Shown: positions 43,602 through 51,937 of the stretch, piece after piece | Numbering within the stretch: position 1 is the first letter of the stretch | Layout of the letters: every line of letters begins with the position of its first letter | From: Anaerosporobacter mobilis DSM 15930 | GTDB taxonomy: Bacteria > Bacillota > Clostridia > Lachnospirales > Lachnospiraceae | Direction: 5' to 3' | DNA length: 64,000 nucleotides | NCBI RefSeq assembly: GCF_900142955.1 | Contig: NZ_FRCP01000008.1 | Coordinates: 62,001-126,000, forward strand | The notes under the pieces: generated by a model | Seen by the model: only the letters and a program-made list of their open reading frames with translations | What the model was told of the DNA's origin: nothing | Databases searched by the model: none | Program-made: the position numbers and the translations under genes

Positions 43602-43890
43602 GCAGGCCTAAATCCACAATGTGGCTTTTGGTCTGCTTACATACAATTAGAAGCATTCATATTTAGACATAGTTAAATTAAGGTATAGTTAAATAATCTA
43701 TATCCTCACCGTAACTAACGAATGCTCAATATCGTATAAATAAGTACAACAAAAAAGCCTATCATCGGGGATAGATTCTGCCTTTTTTATTGCCAGCTTA
43801 TCTTAAACGCATTGAGGCTGTCATAGTTTCGGTTCCTCCTAAATCCTTATTTGTATCAATTATTATAACACAACGAAATGATATAATCAA
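43602..43890 (-). promoter_or_regulatory. mef-msr(D) promoter, leader peptide MTASMRLR and attenuators
   Basis: Promoter TTGATT (43885-43890), 17 bp, TATAAT (43862-43867). The leader MTASMRLR (43798-43824) follows AGGAGGAACCGAAACT; this peptide is known to stall ribosomes with macrolides upstream of mef/msr(D). Two terminators follow: 43751-43787 (CTATC/GATAG core, then TTTTTT) and 43602-43636 (GCAGgCC/GGtCTGC, then TTTTTTATT). Macrolide-induced stalling would let transcription reach mef. Confidence 0.85.
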
Positions 43891-43961
43891 CGTTTAAAAA
43901 TGGAAAAACCGCCAAAGGGTGTTGTGATATGGTTCCCTCTATTGGCGGTCAGCTCAATATT

Positions 43962-45542
43962 CTATACCTCTTTGTCTATTTGTATTTCAATGCCTGATTT
44001 AAATTCAACAATGATGTGATCATCGTAAACTGTAATCCTTTCCAAGAGTGTCCTCACATATTCTTCTTCGTAATCAGTAAGCTCGCAAGGCAGGTCATTA
44101 AGGAAACGCATCATCTCATCAATTCTAGTTTTCAGATCCTGTCTTAATGCCTGCTCATTTTGAAGGGCCTGCTTCTCATCACGCAGCCTTCTAATCTCCA
44201 TACCTAGCTCATCACCGGTATTCTTTGAATTGACCGTTGCCAGTAGCTCCTGCTGCATTGATTTCATCTGATCATCAATTGTTGCAATCTGACTAAGGTT
44301 GATCTCCTCTAAGCTACTCTCGATATTCTCTCGCAAAAGCGGAAGGATTGTCTCCTTTTCGCGGAACGCTTCGTTTATGGCCTTGATAACCACCTCATGG
44401 ATCAATTCTTCGTGAACTGTTCTTGCCGGGCAATCAGGACCATCTTTTTCAACCCTGCTAACGCAGCGCCAAACGGTGGACTTACACCCTCGATTGTTCC
44501 ATTTAATCCTGCGGAAGATATCGCTGCAGTGTGCGCAGAATACCATACCGGATAAGGCGTATCGCCCGCTATAGATACGTTTGCGTTTTGTTGTCCCGTT
44601 AGTAAGATTTGCCCTTCTAGCAATTTCCTCCTGTACCTTTAAGAAGATATCCTTTGGAATAATAGCTTCATGACTGTCTTCTACATAATATTTAGGAACC
44701 TGACCCTTATTGGCTTCTCGCTTCTTATCGAGTATATCCACTGTATAAGTCTTCTGAAGCAATGCGTCCCCGATGTACTTCTCGTTCGTAAGTATCTGCC
44801 TTATATTGCTTTCATGCCATTTTTTATTTCCTGCACCATTTCGTATTTCATCGGCCTCAAGAGACCTTTTTATCTGTAAGAAGCTCTTGCCTTCAAGGTA
44901 CTCCCTATAAATGCGCTTTACTACTTCGGCTTGCTCTGGATCAATGATAAGGTGACCATCTTCGTCTTTGGTATATCCCAGGAACCAGTTGTGGTTGACC
45001 TGAACTTTCCCTTGTTGATATCGGAACTGTAAGCCCAAACGAACGTTAGCTGATAATGACTCGCTTTCTTGCTGTGCAAGAGAAGCCATAATTGTCATAA
45101 GAACTTCACCCTTGGCATCGAGCGTATTGATGTTTTCTTTCTCGAAATAAACACCGATATTCTTGTTCTTAAGGGCTCTCGTGTAATTCAGGCAATCAAC
45201 CGTATTTCTTGCAAATCGGCTTATGGACTTGGTGATGATCATATCTATCTTGCCGTCGTTGCAATCGTTAATCATTCTCTGGAATTCATCACGCTTCTTC
45301 GTATTCATTCCGGAGATACCGTCATCGGCATAAATCCCCGCTAGTGTCCACTCTGGATGACTTTTAATATAGGTGGTATAATGCTCAATCTGTGTATCGT
45401 AGCTGCTTTCCTGTTCATCACTGTCGGTAGAAACTCGGCAATAAGCAGCTACTCGTGTCTTCTGAACTTTTTCGGTTGGTTTCTGAGTACCGATAATTTT
45501 CTTCGCTGGAATAACCGTAACATTTTTAGCTAAGGAAATCAT
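43962..45542 (-). CDS. Large serine recombinase (integrase)
   Basis: 526 residues. Catalytic domain: RVAAYCRVSTDSDEQESSYD with the nucleophilic Ser near 38, GIYADDGISGMNTKKRDEFQ, and ITKSISRFARNTVDCL with the SRxxR arginines. Then the recombinase domain, the zinc ribbon (MVFCAHCSDIFRRIKWNNRG ... CVSR ... CPARTV), and a coiled coil near residues 400-470. It catalyses integration of the element. Its ATG overlaps the stop of the 139-residue recombinase gene (ATGA). Complete; it is the last of three linked recombinase genes. Confidence 0.93.
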   Translation of the reverse strand: MISLAKNVTVIPAKKIIGTQKPTEKVQKTRVAAYCRVSTDSDEQESSYDTQIEHYTTYIKSHPEWTLAGIYADDGISGMNTKKRDEFQRMINDCNDGKIDMIITKSISRFARNTVDCLNYTRALKNKNIGVYFEKENINTLDAKGEVLMTIMASLAQQESESLSANVRLGLQFRYQQGKVQVNHNWFLGYTKDEDGHLIIDPEQAEVVKRIYREYLEGKSFLQIKRSLEADEIRNGAGNKKWHESNIRQILTNEKYIGDALLQKTYTVDILDKKREANKGQVPKYYVEDSHEAIIPKDIFLKVQEEIARRANLTNGTTKRKRIYSGRYALSGMVFCAHCSDIFRRIKWNNRGCKSTVWRCVSRVEKDGPDCPARTVHEELIHEVVIKAINEAFREKETILPLLRENIESSLEEINLSQIATIDDQMKSMQQELLATVNSKNTGDELGMEIRRLRDEKQALQNEQALRQDLKTRIDEMMRFLNDLPCELTDYEEEYVRTLLERITVYDDHIIVEFKSGIEIQIDKEV

Positions 45543-45958
45543 TCATTCACCTCACTTTCTATCAAGCTGTATACGTATTCTGCCTGTATAAAAGGGTCCT
45601 CATATTTGATTTGTACCTTTGGCATTTTAAAACCTGTAGCAACCTGGCTCACTTTGTCTGGTTTCTTATCAAATACTCTCCCAAGCTTAGTCTGTCTTTT
45701 AACACGCTCGGCTTCTGCTGCATCAAAGGTCTCTTTATCTATAATAGCCGGATAATAATTGTCTCCAAGGTAATATTTATTTTGCAGCATTTTCTTTGCA
45801 CTTGTGTGGTAAAGCTTAAGTCCAACGGCTTCTGCGGCAGGCATGTAGGCAAGTCCAGAAAGATATCCTTTATAGAGCTTCCTTACTTGCTCTGCTTTTT
45901 CTTCATCAATGACAGCTTTACCGTTTTCAATTCTGTATCCATATGGAATATGGCTCAT
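45539..45958 (-). CDS. Small recombinase-domain protein
   Basis: 139 residues: MSHIPYGYRIENGKAVIDEE, KAEQVRKLYKGYLSGLAYMP and LQNKYYLGDNYYPAIIDKET. It matches the PF07508 recombinase domain but has no catalytic serine domain. Such short middle genes occur in triplets of serine-recombinase genes of Firmicute ICEs. It overlaps the next gene by four bases and follows the truncated first gene by four bases. It probably acts as a partner or directionality subunit. Confidence 0.82.
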   Translation of the reverse strand: MSHIPYGYRIENGKAVIDEEKAEQVRKLYKGYLSGLAYMPAAEAVGLKLYHTSAKKMLQNKYYLGDNYYPAIIDKETFDAAEAERVKRQTKLGRVFDKKPDKVSQVATGFKMPKVQIKYEDPFIQAEYVYSLIESEVNE

Positions 45959-45962
45959 CCTC

Positions 45963-46168
45963 TCACAACCTTTCCTTAAGATTTAATCCGCACTTGAGCA
46001 TAAAGCCTATTTCACTTCTACTGTAAACTATAATGTGGTCGACGTGTACTTCAAATGCCTCTGCGTCAAATTCAGTAAATCCTTTACTGTCGTTTATATG
46101 TTTTAGTAATCCGTTCACTGCTTCTGCATTCTCAAGTTCCCCATTAACCGAACGGTACAAGGTTTCCT
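45963..46168 (-). pseudogene. First serine recombinase of the triplet, C-terminal remnant
   Basis: About 65 codons from an in-frame TTG: LYRSVNGELENAEAVNGLLK, then EAFEVHVDHIIVYSRSEIGF and LKCGLNLKERL, the C-terminal tail of a large serine recombinase. A TAG lies four codons upstream and the sequence turns into the motif array, so the first 400 or more residues have been deleted. The break lies at the array border at 46,168-46,178. Confidence 0.72.
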
Positions 46169-46171
46169 ATG

Positions 46172-46278
46172 GTTAAGGGGAACATATCCACACTCGTAGT
46201 TGGAAACATATCCAACATTGGCTCTCGTTTGTGGGAAGATATCAACGGTTTTGTCTGTTCGTGAGAACATATCAACTC
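46172..46278 (+). repeat. Motif array i-l (GRRAACATATCMAC)
   Basis: Four copies about 25-32 bp apart: aaGGGGAACATATCCACa near 46178, ttGGAAACATATCCAACa near 46203, gtGGGAAGATATCAACGGTT near 46232 and gtGAGAACATATCAACtc near 46264. This is the densest array in the window. It separates the recombinase genes from the metal-resistance operon. The regular spacing suggests multiple protein-binding sites. Confidence 0.7.
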
Positions 46279-46281
46279 AAA

Positions 46282-46761
<480 letters not shown>

Positions 46762-46846
46762 TTACATAACCTCCATATCTTTAAAACCATTTAATTCAAG
46801 GTAAATCCCAACCAATTTTCATTTATAGTTTTTAAATTAAAAAATA

Positions 46847-46888
46847 CCCCTTGATTGTATCGTCAATTATCGGTATCATTCAAGGGGT
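46847..46888 (-). terminator. Terminator after the P-type ATPase gene
   Basis: CCCCTTGA / TCAAGGGG arms with a 25-base loop and TATTTTTTA on the minus strand, 17 bp downstream of the ATPase stop. It separates it from the cysteine-rich gene, whose own promoter should lie in 46762-46846. Confidence 0.75.
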
Positions 46889-46904
46889 GAATAGGAAAAA
46901 TAGT

Positions 46905-48749
46905 TTATAGCTTCTTTACATTCAAAGCTCTAAAAGCATTTAATACTGCAATGATAGTTACACCTACATCTGCAAATATAGCTGCCCACATAGTAGCTAT
47001 TCCAAAAGCACTCAAAATAAGAACAATTATCTTTATTCCAATTGCAAATACTATGTTTTGATTTGCAATTTTTAATGTCTTTTTAGAAATCTTCATTGCA
47101 GTAGCAATTTTCGATGGCTCATCAGTCATAATTACAATATCAGCAGCTTCAATGGCTGCATCAGAACCTAAACCACCCATTGCTATTCCAATATCTGCAC
47201 GAGCTAATACAGGTGCATCATTGATTCCGTCACCGACAAAGGCGAGTTTACCTTTTGTGGATTTTTGTGAAAATAATTCTTCTAGTTTTTCAACTTTGTC
47301 TGCTGGCAATAGTTCTGCATAAACCTTATCAAGACCAAGCTCTTTAGCAACTTTTGAACCAACACTTTTATTATCACCTGTCAACATAACTGTTTGCTTA
47401 ATATTAGCTGCCTTAAGTTCCTTGATTGCTTGTGCTGAATCTTCCTTTACCTCATCGGCAATTACAATGTAACCTATATATTTATTATTAACAGCAACAT
47501 GTACAGCAGTACCAATCAGCTCTCCCTTGAAATAAGGGATATCCATCATTTTCATAAGTTTGATATTTCCTGCCATAACCTTTTTGCCATCTACTGTTGC
47601 AATAACACCATGACCTGATATCTCTTCTACATCTGAAATACGTCCATTGTCTATTTCTTTGCCATATGCACGTTTCAGTGAAAGTGAAATTGGATGATTG
47701 GAATAGCTCTCCACATATGCAGTTAATTCAAGTAGCTCTTCTTTGGAAACCCCTTCTGGATGAATTTCCTGTACATTAAATACACCTTTCGTTAGTGTAC
47801 CTGTTTTATCAAAAACAACAATCTCTGTTTGAGCCAATGCTTCAAGGTAGTTACTACCTTTAACTAAAATACCTTTTTTTGAAGCTCCACCTATTCCACC
47901 GAAGAAACTCAAAGGAATTGAAATAACTAAAGCACACGGACAGGATACCACAAGGAATGCTAGTGCTCTATATATCCAATCACTAAAAGTCGCCCCGTCT
48001 ATAACAAGAGGCGGTATAATAGCTAGAAAAACTGCAATTATAACCACAACTGGTGTATAATATCTCGCAAACTTAGTAATAAATTGTTCTGAATTGGATT
48101 TTTTACTACTTGCATTTTCAACTAAATCAAGAATTTTGCTTACAGTAGATTCTCCAAATTCCTTGGTAACCTCTGCTGTAATAACTCCATTAATATTGAT
48201 GCAACCACTCAGGATATCACTTCCTACTTCTACTTCACGAGGAACAGATTCACCAGTAAGTGCTGATGTGTCAATCATTGAACTTCCCTCTATTACCTTG
48301 CCATCAAGAGGAATTTTTTCTCCTGCTTTAATTACAATAATATCTCCAATTTGTACTTCATCTGGGTCAACTTTGACAAGTTCATCGCCTTTTTTAACAT
48401 TTGCATAATCTGGTCGAATATCCATAAGGCTTGCAATTGACTTTCTCGACTTGCCAACTGCATAGCTTTGAAACAGTTCTCCAACTTGATAAAACAGCAT
48501 AACTGCAACACCTTCAGGATACTCACCAATAAAAAATGCACCAATTGTTGCAATACTCATTAAAAAGTTTTCATCGAAAACTTGACCTTTAAAAATATTT
48601 TTTACAGCTCTTTTTACAACATCTCCACCTACAATAATGTAACTTATTATAAAGAGAGCAATCTGTAACCATTCGTTATTTAAATTAAGCAATACTGCTG
48701 TAGCTAACAAGGCTGCACCAATAATTATTCGCCATAGTCGTTTTGTCAT
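46905..48749 (-). CDS. cadA: Heavy-metal P1B-type ATPase (Zn/Cd/Pb type)
   Basis: 614 residues. The transmembrane CPC motif (VVSCPCALVISIPLSF), TGESVP actuator loop, DKTGTLTKG phosphorylation site near residue 315, SNHPISLSL (the HP locus), and GDGINDAP hinge are all present. The CPC-HP type with Lys/Asp in the last membrane helices indicates Zn2+/Cd2+/Pb2+ export. There is no N-terminal HMA domain; this is encoded separately by the preceding gene. A CadC-like regulator gene is upstream. Intact. Confidence 0.9.
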   Translation of the reverse strand: MTKRLWRIIIGAALLATAVLLNLNNEWLQIALFIISYIIVGGDVVKRAVKNIFKGQVFDENFLMSIATIGAFFIGEYPEGVAVMLFYQVGELFQSYAVGKSRKSIASLMDIRPDYANVKKGDELVKVDPDEVQIGDIIVIKAGEKIPLDGKVIEGSSMIDTSALTGESVPREVEVGSDILSGCININGVITAEVTKEFGESTVSKILDLVENASSKKSNSEQFITKFARYYTPVVVIIAVFLAIIPPLVIDGATFSDWIYRALAFLVVSCPCALVISIPLSFFGGIGGASKKGILVKGSNYLEALAQTEIVVFDKTGTLTKGVFNVQEIHPEGVSKEELLELTAYVESYSNHPISLSLKRAYGKEIDNGRISDVEEISGHGVIATVDGKKVMAGNIKLMKMMDIPYFKGELIGTAVHVAVNNKYIGYIVIADEVKEDSAQAIKELKAANIKQTVMLTGDNKSVGSKVAKELGLDKVYAELLPADKVEKLEELFSQKSTKGKLAFVGDGINDAPVLARADIGIAMGGLGSDAAIEAADIVIMTDEPSKIATAMKISKKTLKIANQNIVFAIGIKIIVLILSAFGIATMWAAIFADVGVTIIAVLNAFRALNVKKL

Positions 48750-48764
48750 ACTAAATAGCCTCCT

Positions 48765-48986
48765 TTAAGCCTTTTTCATAGTTGTATCGGGTTCAATTTT
48801 TTTAATTATTTTTTCGGCCTCTTCTATTATTGTTGGCATTTTTTCATCCTCACCATCAATAACGAGTTTTGTGGTCATAAAGTTAACAGTAGCTTCTTTC
48901 ACTCCATCAAGCTCATTAATAGCCTTTTCCATTTTTGCCGCGCAATTTGCACAATCCAAACCTTCAAGTATAAATTTCTTTTTCAT
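48765..48986 (-). CDS. Separate heavy-metal-associated (HMA) domain protein
   Basis: 73 residues: MKKKFILEGLDCANCAAKME carries the GLDCANC (MxCxxC-type) metal-binding site, followed by KAINELDGVKEATVNFMTTK, a ferredoxin-like HMA fold. It would hand metal to the ATPase whose gene starts 15 bp downstream. In most CadA proteins this domain is fused; a split arrangement is common in clostridia. Complete. Confidence 0.9.
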   Translation of the reverse strand: MKKKFILEGLDCANCAAKMEKAINELDGVKEATVNFMTTKLVIDGEDEKMPTIIEEAEKIIKKIEPDTTMKKA

Positions 48987-49131
48987 TATTAAATCCTCCT
49001 AAATATTATTTGTAATTTTATTTTGAATACTACAAGTCTTTTTCAAATTTTCTTGAAACATTGCTCATTTGATATGAAGACTTAAATATCTGCCCAAATA
49101 TCTTCAAAAAATATTCTATTATACCGCATTA

Positions 49132-49500
49132 CTACTTCTCGTTGATATGAATTAGACCTTGGTCAAATATTTCTCTTACATGATCATCAACTAATGAATA
49201 ATATACTACTTTGCCTTCTTTTCTGTTTTTCACTAAATTAGCTTGTTTTAAGACTCTCAGCTGATGGGAAATTGCTGATTGTGTCATGTTAAGTAATACA
49301 GCGATATCACAAACACACATTTCAGCTTCATGTAAAGCCCATAATATCCTGATTCGTGTTGAATCTCCAAATACTTTAAATAATTCTGCTAGATCATAAA
49401 GGCTTTCTTCTTGAGGCATTTTATCTCTAACTTGATTTACAATATCCTCATGAATTACATTGCAGTCACATCTTTCAATTGAAATAAATTTTTCAGTCAT
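49132..49500 (-). CDS. cadC: ArsR/SmtB-family metal sensor (CadC-like)
   Basis: 122 residues. The winged helix is AELFKVFGDSTRIRILWALH, EAEMCVCDIAVLLNMTQSAI, SHQLRVLKQANLVKNRKEGK. The ELCVCD motif (here EMCVCD) is the metal site at the alpha-3 helix, and N-terminal ERCDCN supplies further Cys ligands as in CadC. It represses the operon until Cd/Zn/Pb binds. A perfect operator palindrome lies upstream at 49529-49552. Complete. Confidence 0.9.
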   Translation of the reverse strand: MTEKFISIERCDCNVIHEDIVNQVRDKMPQEESLYDLAELFKVFGDSTRIRILWALHEAEMCVCDIAVLLNMTQSAISHQLRVLKQANLVKNRKEGKVVYYSLVDDHVREIFDQGLIHINEK

Positions 49501-49528
49501 ATTATCACCTCTTTTTAAATCATTTCAT

Positions 49529-49552
49529 ATGAATGCTTGAGCAAGCATTCAT
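49529..49552. promoter_or_regulatory. ArsR/CadC-type operator
   Basis: Perfect inverted repeat with 11-bp arms (ATGAATGCTTG and its complement, 2-bp spacer), 28 bp upstream of the regulator gene. A related TATGAGCATTTATTCAAG word lies near 49600. This is the usual 12-2-12 operator geometry of ArsR/SmtB repressors. Confidence 0.8.
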
Positions 49553-50008
49553 ACGTTGTGTATTTATTATATTATTGTTTTTCTCATATGTCAATAGTTA
49601 TATGAGCATTTATTCAAGTATTTTTTATATTATTTGAAATATCTCAAAACCATCTATTACGACATTAATACCATAAAAGGGTGATTTCTATACAAACCTA
49701 TTTTAAAAACACAAATATTGTAGGTTCTATAATAGTTTGAAATAAAATTTCAAACTATTAAAAAACTATAGTGGTAGCTGTTTCAAAACAACTACCACTA
49801 CATTAGATTATATAAAATTCTTATCATCCCAGAGGATTATTTCTCCCTCTTTCTGAGCCATCAATTTTTCCACCTTTATAATGTCATCACTCTTTTTACC
49901 CTATGTCATCTATAAAGCACCCCAAAAATAGGGGTCAAAAAACGGTGTTTTTTCGCTCATTTTTTGCTCCAAAATCACTCTTGAACCACTATATGTTGTG
50001 GTCAACTT
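49553..50008. other. Non-coding region with two hairpins
   Basis: About 455 bp without a supported gene. AATAGTTTGAAA / TTTCAAACTATT form a 12-bp hairpin near 49731-49760, and GTGGTAG..GTTT / AAC..CTACCAC one near 49771-49801; both look like terminators. Beyond 49,900 the sequence is a decayed junction to the rumA remnant. Confidence 0.5.
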
Positions 50009-50068
50009 CTACTTTTCGCCCCCTGAACCACAATACGTCATCAAAATTATACTCTCAACGTGGCCCGA
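50009..50068 (-). pseudogene. rumA/rlmD C-terminal remnant 2
   Basis: About 19 codons reading SGHVESIILMTYCGSGGEK and stop. The (S)GHVE(S/T) part matches the C-terminal HVE motif of RumA-type methyltransferases, and the flanking ctcaacgtggcccga word is shared with the rumA fragment at 37,230. It lies directly at the cut end of the 59-residue ICE gene, so it marks the second integration scar. Confidence 0.5.
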
Positions 50069-50073
50069 TAGGC

Positions 50074-50253
50074 TCATCTTGATGTCTTGAGTAATTTTTC
50101 ACATTTATCCGTACGTGGAAACTTTTCTATCTTGTTTTTTTCACTTTGTGTTTCATATAAGTCATTCGCTTTATCGCCCATTTGATTTGCTTTTAACAGA
50201 CCTATTAATTCTTTTATCATTTCATCCTGTGTTAATGATTTTTCTATATCCAT
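50074..50253 (-). CDS. DUF6674-like ICE protein, C terminus replaced
   Basis: 59 residues: MDIEKSLTQDEMIKELIGLL, KANQMGDKANDLYETQSEKN. This resembles the start of a roughly 150-200-residue ICE protein family. After about residue 38 it turns into KIEKFPRTDKCEKLLKTSR, which overlaps the rumA scar region, then stops. Probably truncated at the ICE/mosaic junction. The start follows GAGGAGGCGTAAGCT and lies four bases from the stop of the upstream gene. Confidence 0.55.
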   Translation of the reverse strand: MDIEKSLTQDEMIKELIGLLKANQMGDKANDLYETQSEKNKIEKFPRTDKCEKLLKTSR

Positions 50254-50256
50254 AGC

Positions 50257-50712
50257 TTACGCCTCCTCATCCCCTGTTTCTTCTCCACGCATCACTCTGA
50301 TGAACTTCTCATATTTTTCCAGCGAATTATTCGGATCTCCTTCCACTGTGAAATCAAACATATCGGAGAAGTCATGCACATCCCCCATCGAATACAAATC
50401 TTTTAAAAACCTGCTGAAATCCTCAACAAATTTAGCTAAAATCTGTTCATGATTATCATTCTCGTTATAAACATAATATTTCACATATTCCTTGCGGCAT
50501 ATTCCAATACAGTCCCAGACCTTATATGTTATTTCACCTTTTTGATATAGGTTGATTTGTAACATTCCTCCACTGAATCGATGATTAATAAATGTGTCAT
50601 AAAACTTAGATGTCACACTTAATGTTAGTCTTTTGCCTTCTTCTTTCGTGTACTCTACAATCACTGGAATAATCGCAAAAACAGCTGCTCTTTGAAATTC
50701 TCTTTTCCTCAT
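50257..50712 (-). CDS. ICE-associated hypothetical protein
   Basis: 151 residues from the ATG after GGAGGAAAAGACAAT; an upstream in-frame ATG at 50766 lacks a ribosome binding site. REFQRAAVFAIIPVIVEYTK, SGGMLQINLYQKGEITYKVW and an acidic C terminus (ETGDEEA). It has no recognised domain; homologues lie next to SpoVG-repeat genes on Tn1549-like elements. Soluble. Confidence 0.6.
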   Translation of the reverse strand: MRKREFQRAAVFAIIPVIVEYTKEEGKRLTLSVTSKFYDTFINHRFSGGMLQINLYQKGEITYKVWDCIGICRKEYVKYYVYNENDNHEQILAKFVEDFSRFLKDLYSMGDVHDFSDMFDFTVEGDPNNSLEKYEKFIRVMRGEETGDEEA

Positions 50713-50778
50713 ATTGTCTTTTCCTCCAAATTCGAAAGAGCCAGAGATAATCCCTGACTCTTTCATCTACATTATTTA

Positions 50779-51480
50779 CTATCGAAACGGTGTCTCTCTA
50801 TCAGGCAAACTCTGAAACTGTCCTGACTTTTCTTTCTCTTTCTGCAAATCATTTTTTGTTTCTTTTTGCTCTTCCTGCTTCTTTTCCTTTTCTTCCTCAT
50901 ATGTTTTCATTACCTCTCCATAAAGTTTTTCACGAAACTCCTTTGTTACTGGATAACACACGTCCTGATAAATCGCTTTGCCTTGTTCGTCTATCTGCTT
51001 TGTCTTATAAGCCGGCATTGCAACAAACAGCTTATCTTTCCCCTGAAGGATACTTACATTATTTACAATAAATTGATTATCGAAATAAATACGTGCAAGA
51101 CCACATACATTGCTACCATCTCTTTCAAATGGTGTAACCTTTACTGAAAACTCTGGCATTTCAGACTGTGTTTTTTCAATCTGTCCTTGCTCTTTTCCCT
51201 GATTTATTACATGCTCATAAGCTTCAAGGATGTTATCGTACAGTTCCTCACGAAATTCCTTGGTGATGGGATTGCAGACATCCTTAAAAATAACACCGCC
51301 ATTCTCATCTCTTTCACTGGAACGATATCTAGGCATAGATACAAATAACTGATGTCTTTCAGGATTTTCTAAGATTGCAATATTGGTAATCTTAAATGAA
51401 TCACCAAAGACTACTGTGGCAAATCCTTTGATATTGCCTTCCTTTGTTTTTACTTCATTTACATGAATTGAATATTTCAT
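50779..51480 (-). CDS. Protein with two SpoVG-like domains
   Basis: 233 residues. Two repeats: residues 1-85 (IHVNEVKTKEGNIKGFATVV, IAILENPERHQLFVSMPRYR) and 110-190 (FSVKVTPFERDGSNVCGLAR, VSILQGKDKLFVAMPAYKTK). Each has the SpoVG core and the PxTKEFREKLY end. A Glu/Lys-rich tail follows. SpoVG-type proteins bind nucleic acid. Tandem-SpoVG proteins are typical of clostridial ICEs; the role in transfer is not known. Confidence 0.85.
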   Translation of the reverse strand: MKYSIHVNEVKTKEGNIKGFATVVFGDSFKITNIAILENPERHQLFVSMPRYRSSERDENGGVIFKDVCNPITKEFREELYDNILEAYEHVINQGKEQGQIEKTQSEMPEFSVKVTPFERDGSNVCGLARIYFDNQFIVNNVSILQGKDKLFVAMPAYKTKQIDEQGKAIYQDVCYPVTKEFREKLYGEVMKTYEEEKEKKQEEQKETKNDLQKEKEKSGQFQSLPDRETPFR

Positions 51481-51549
51481 TTACTACTCACTTTCCGTAT
51501 GCTCCGTGCATACACCAAAATCAAAAGTGGATGCCTACCATCCACTTCA

Positions 51550-51912
51550 CTACTCTTTGCAGATGCTACAACGCATCTGCTCAATTACATCCAAAGGGAC
51601 ACGACCATTCAGCCAATTAGCTAAGGTAATGACCATTCCGTCCTGTTCAAAGTAGATATAGTGCTGATGTTCTGCACTAGCTTCATATACTACCGTGACA
51701 GCAAAATTAGGCATGAACATTTGTGATTCTTCTTCCCAAGTACATACAACCCCCTCATGCAGATTTAGATTTAATTCTGGAATATGCACCCACCATCCAC
51801 TGATAACAATTTGATACTCTTCATCTGTTTCAGCTATATCATCATCAATATCTGATAAATCCATCTCTGCAATCACTTCTTCCACTTCGAACAAGCGATA
51901 CACTTTCTCCAT
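51550..51912 (-). CDS. Acidic ICE-associated hypothetical protein
   Basis: 120 residues, strongly acidic: FEVEEVIAEMDLSDIDDDIA, ISGWWVHIPELNLNLHEGVV, HQHYIYFEQDGMVITLANWL. Mixed beta-rich with conserved Trp and a Cys pair near the C terminus (MRCSIC). Starts after GAGGAGTA, 25 bp downstream of the giant gene. It could be a DNA mimic such as an anti-restriction protein, but this is only a suggestion from charge. Confidence 0.5.
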   Translation of the reverse strand: MEKVYRLFEVEEVIAEMDLSDIDDDIAETDEEYQIVISGWWVHIPELNLNLHEGVVCTWEEESQMFMPNFAVTVVYEASAEHQHYIYFEQDGMVITLANWLNGRVPLDVIEQMRCSICKE

Positions 51913-51937
51913 TACTCCTCACGTCCTTCCCTATCCA

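Noticed and set aside
44402..44623. 73-codon minus-strand frame inside the serine recombinase gene
   Set aside because: Alternative phase of the zinc-ribbon part, with no ribosome site or family match, unlike the nested tnpV frame.
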